The notes beneath the pieces were generated by a model. The model was not told the origin of the DNA, made no database searches, and saw nothing but the letters and a program-made list of their open reading frames with translations. From positions 1 to 7,370 of the forward strand of contig QMSU01000044.1 of assembly GCA_003650975.1 (NCBI GenBank): a stretch of DNA of 7,370 nucleotides. The letters are read 5' to 3'. The translations under genes were made by a program, and so were the position numbers. The DNA comes from Thermoplasmata archaeon (GTDB taxonomy: Archaea > Thermoplasmatota > E2 > UBA202 > JdFR-43). Position 1 is the first letter of the stretch. Each line of letters begins with the position of its first letter. Shown here piece by piece: positions 6,116-7,370 of the stretch.

Positions 6116-7318
6116 CTAATCCTCCTTCCAGCTGGTAATCACCACCCCGATGGCAAACACAATGGCGGCGAAAATGAAGATGATGAGTGTGTTCATCAGC
6201 GCTCCCGATGTATTTCCGAGAATCATGGCATCCCTCAGACCCTCATTGACATAGTAAAGCGGCAGGATTCTGGCAATGGTCTGGAGAAATGATGGCATCA
6301 TTTCCAGCGGGAAGAAGGTCCCGGCAAGAAACATCATGGGGAAGGTGATGGCACCGCCCGCAGAGGCGGCGGTTTCCTCCTCCTTTACGAATCGTGTGAT
6401 GATCATGCCGATGCCTGAGAAGGCAAAGCTTCCCGAGATGATGAGTGCAAACATGTAAAGATTGATGTGCACCCTCACGCCCCACACCACACCCCCCACG
6501 GTGAGAATGAGGAAGGTGGATATGAACGCCAGAAAGAGCATGAAGAGCATTTTTGCGAGAATCCACTCGCCTCTTTTGATGGGGGTGGTGAGGAGTTTCC
6601 TCAGTATCCCGGTTTTTCTCAACTTGGTGTTCCGCTCTATGCTCCCGTAGATGCTGTTGGTCATCACCATGAGACCTATCACACCCGGTATGAAGAAATC
6701 GAGGTACTCATACCGCTCCTGTATAATGCTTGAGGTGTTGAAACGAACAAAGGTGTCACCCCCTGCAATCATGAGATTTGACTGCCCCATAAACTGTGAC
6801 ACCACGGAGAGGATGACATTGTTCCCCTGGGTGTCGCTCGGATCCAGCATGAGTGTGATGTTCTCTGCAAGGGAGGCATTGTGCTGCGCAATGGCAAGCC
6901 CCAGCGAGAGGGCGTAGTTTTCGGGGATTATCATCAGTGCCTTTATTTTTCCCTTGTGCTTCTCAATATACTGGTGGAGTTCCTCCTCATTCGCGGCATC
7001 CTCGTCACCAATCACCCGTATGGTGGTGATGTTGGTGCTGTTGAACATGTGGTAGACGGCATCGTAGAAATTGGTGAAATTGCCCAGTTCAACTCCCATG
7101 TCGGTGTTGTTTTCCATCATCTGGGCGATGAATACTCCGTTTTCATAGTCATAGTTTTTCACGTAGAGTGCGTAACTTCCACCTCCTCCGGAGAAGATGG
7201 CACCGAACAGGAGTATGAGGAGAACAGGAAAGGCAAACGACCAGAAAAGAGTGCCCTTGCTCCTCAAATACATTTTCACGTTTGCCACAAAATCCGTCAC
7301 AATGATTTTCGGGTTCAT
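6116..7318 (-). CDS. ABC-2 type transporter permease (exporter)
   Basis: Membrane subunit of an ABC-2 type exporter, working with the ATPase whose last codons lie just upstream; the substrate cannot be told from sequence. The 400-residue product begins with a cytoplasmic start and a first membrane segment at about 22-42. An extracellular domain of about 165 residues (43-207) follows, then segments near 208-227, 253-281, 287-310, 318-342 and 374-397. The 230-250 loop (TKLRKTGILRKLLTTPIKRGEW) and the LPLYYVNEGLRDAM region before the last segment are typical of the ABC2_membrane_3 type. The extracellular domain carries seven Asn-X-Ser/Thr sites (Asn 70, 80, 93, 96, 147, 153, 194), with another at 369. 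A strong Shine-Dalgarno precedes the ATG, which also overlaps the ATPase stop. The gene converges on the peptidase gene with 7 bp between stops; no clear terminator is seen. Confidence 0.92.
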   Translation of the reverse strand: MNPKIIVTDFVANVKMYLRSKGTLFWSFAFPVLLILLFGAIFSGGGGSYALYVKNYDYENGVFIAQMMENNTDMGVELGNFTNFYDAVYHMFNSTNITTIRVIGDEDAANEEELHQYIEKHKGKIKALMIIPENYALSLGLAIAQHNASLAENITLMLDPSDTQGNNVILSVVSQFMGQSNLMIAGGDTFVRFNTSSIIQERYEYLDFFIPGVIGLMVMTNSIYGSIERNTKLRKTGILRKLLTTPIKRGEWILAKMLFMLFLAFISTFLILTVGGVVWGVRVHINLYMFALIISGSFAFSGIGMIITRFVKEEETAASAGGAITFPMMFLAGTFFPLEMMPSFLQTIARILPLYYVNEGLRDAMILGNTSGALMNTLIIFIFAAIVFAIGVVITSWKED

Positions 7319-7370
7319 GTTTCCTCCTCCCTTAGTCGGGCTCCGGTGAGGTTGAGGAAGACATCCTCCA
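7315..7370 (-). CDS. ABC transporter ATP-binding protein, C-terminal 17 residues only
   Basis: The minus-strand frame entering from the right edge encodes EDVFLNLTGARLREEET and then TGA. The EDVFLxLTG ending is the usual C-terminus of ATPases that pair with ABC-2 exporters, and the last base before the edge is consistent with a preceding Leu. The stop overlaps the permease ATG (ATGA), as expected for a two-gene exporter operon. The alternative frame, stopping at a TAA at about 7332-7334, gives no recognisable ending. Nothing can be said about the rest of the protein. Confidence 0.85.
   Translation of the reverse strand, partial: EDVFLNLTGARLREEET
7323..7331 (-). promoter_or_regulatory. Strong Shine-Dalgarno of the ABC permease
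   Basis: GGGAGGAGG on the minus strand ends 4 nt before the ATG at 7318, placing GGAGG about 7 nt upstream. It lies inside the last codons of the ABC ATPase gene. It is the best Shine-Dalgarno in the window and shows that this organism uses them for internal operon genes, in contrast to the leaderless-looking start at 3977. Confidence 0.8.

Noticed and set aside
1..7370. CRISPR array, tRNA, insertion sequence or prophage signs
   Set aside because: No regularly spaced repeats, tRNA-like cloverleaf, transposase or terminal repeats were found; the window is filled by conserved protein genes.

Overview
The window reads as archaeal chromosome, probably euryarchaeal and perhaps Thermoplasmata-like. 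The taxon is inferred from gene style only, since no rRNA or marker gene is present. The archaeal signs are BRE/TATA promoter elements, an archaeal-type TadC/ArlJ membrane platform, an archaeal VirB11-type secretion ATPase with a long N-terminal region, a HerA/DUF87-type ATPase, and an A24 prepilin/prearchaellin peptidase with the archaeal C-terminal extension. Coding density is very high. All three same-strand gene junctions are 4-base ATGA overlaps. The only real intergenic space is about 78 bp or less (about 43 bp if the upstream ATG is used) between the two divergent operons.

Layout, left to right. Minus strand, 1-3898: an operon transcribed leftward, made of a type IV pilus/type II secretion-like ATPase (1700-3898) followed by a TadC/ArlJ-like polytopic membrane protein (1-1703, cut by the left edge). 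Around 3941-3976 there is a compact divergent promoter with two BRE+TATA modules nested into each other. Plus strand, 3977-6108: a second operon with a HerA/FtsK-superfamily ATPase and an A24 prepilin peptidase. Minus strand, 6116-7370: an ABC-2 type exporter, with the permease complete and only the last 17 residues of the upstream ATPase visible. The ABC operon converges on the peptidase gene with just 7 bp between stop codons.

How the genes may work together: the secretion ATPase and TadC-like protein are the motor and membrane platform of an archaeal type IV pilus-like machine, and the A24 peptidase would process its class III (prepilin-like) signal peptides. The divergently transcribed HerA-like ATPase is the unexpected member. 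It is not beside nurA/mre11/rad50 here; its visible neighbours are pilus genes, which raises the possibility of a DNA-handling or DNA-translocating pilus system comparable in logic to the crenarchaeal Ups/Ced system. No pilin gene is visible, so the substrate is unknown. The ABC exporter looks like an unrelated neighbour. I found no tRNA, rRNA, CRISPR, insertion sequence or attachment site.
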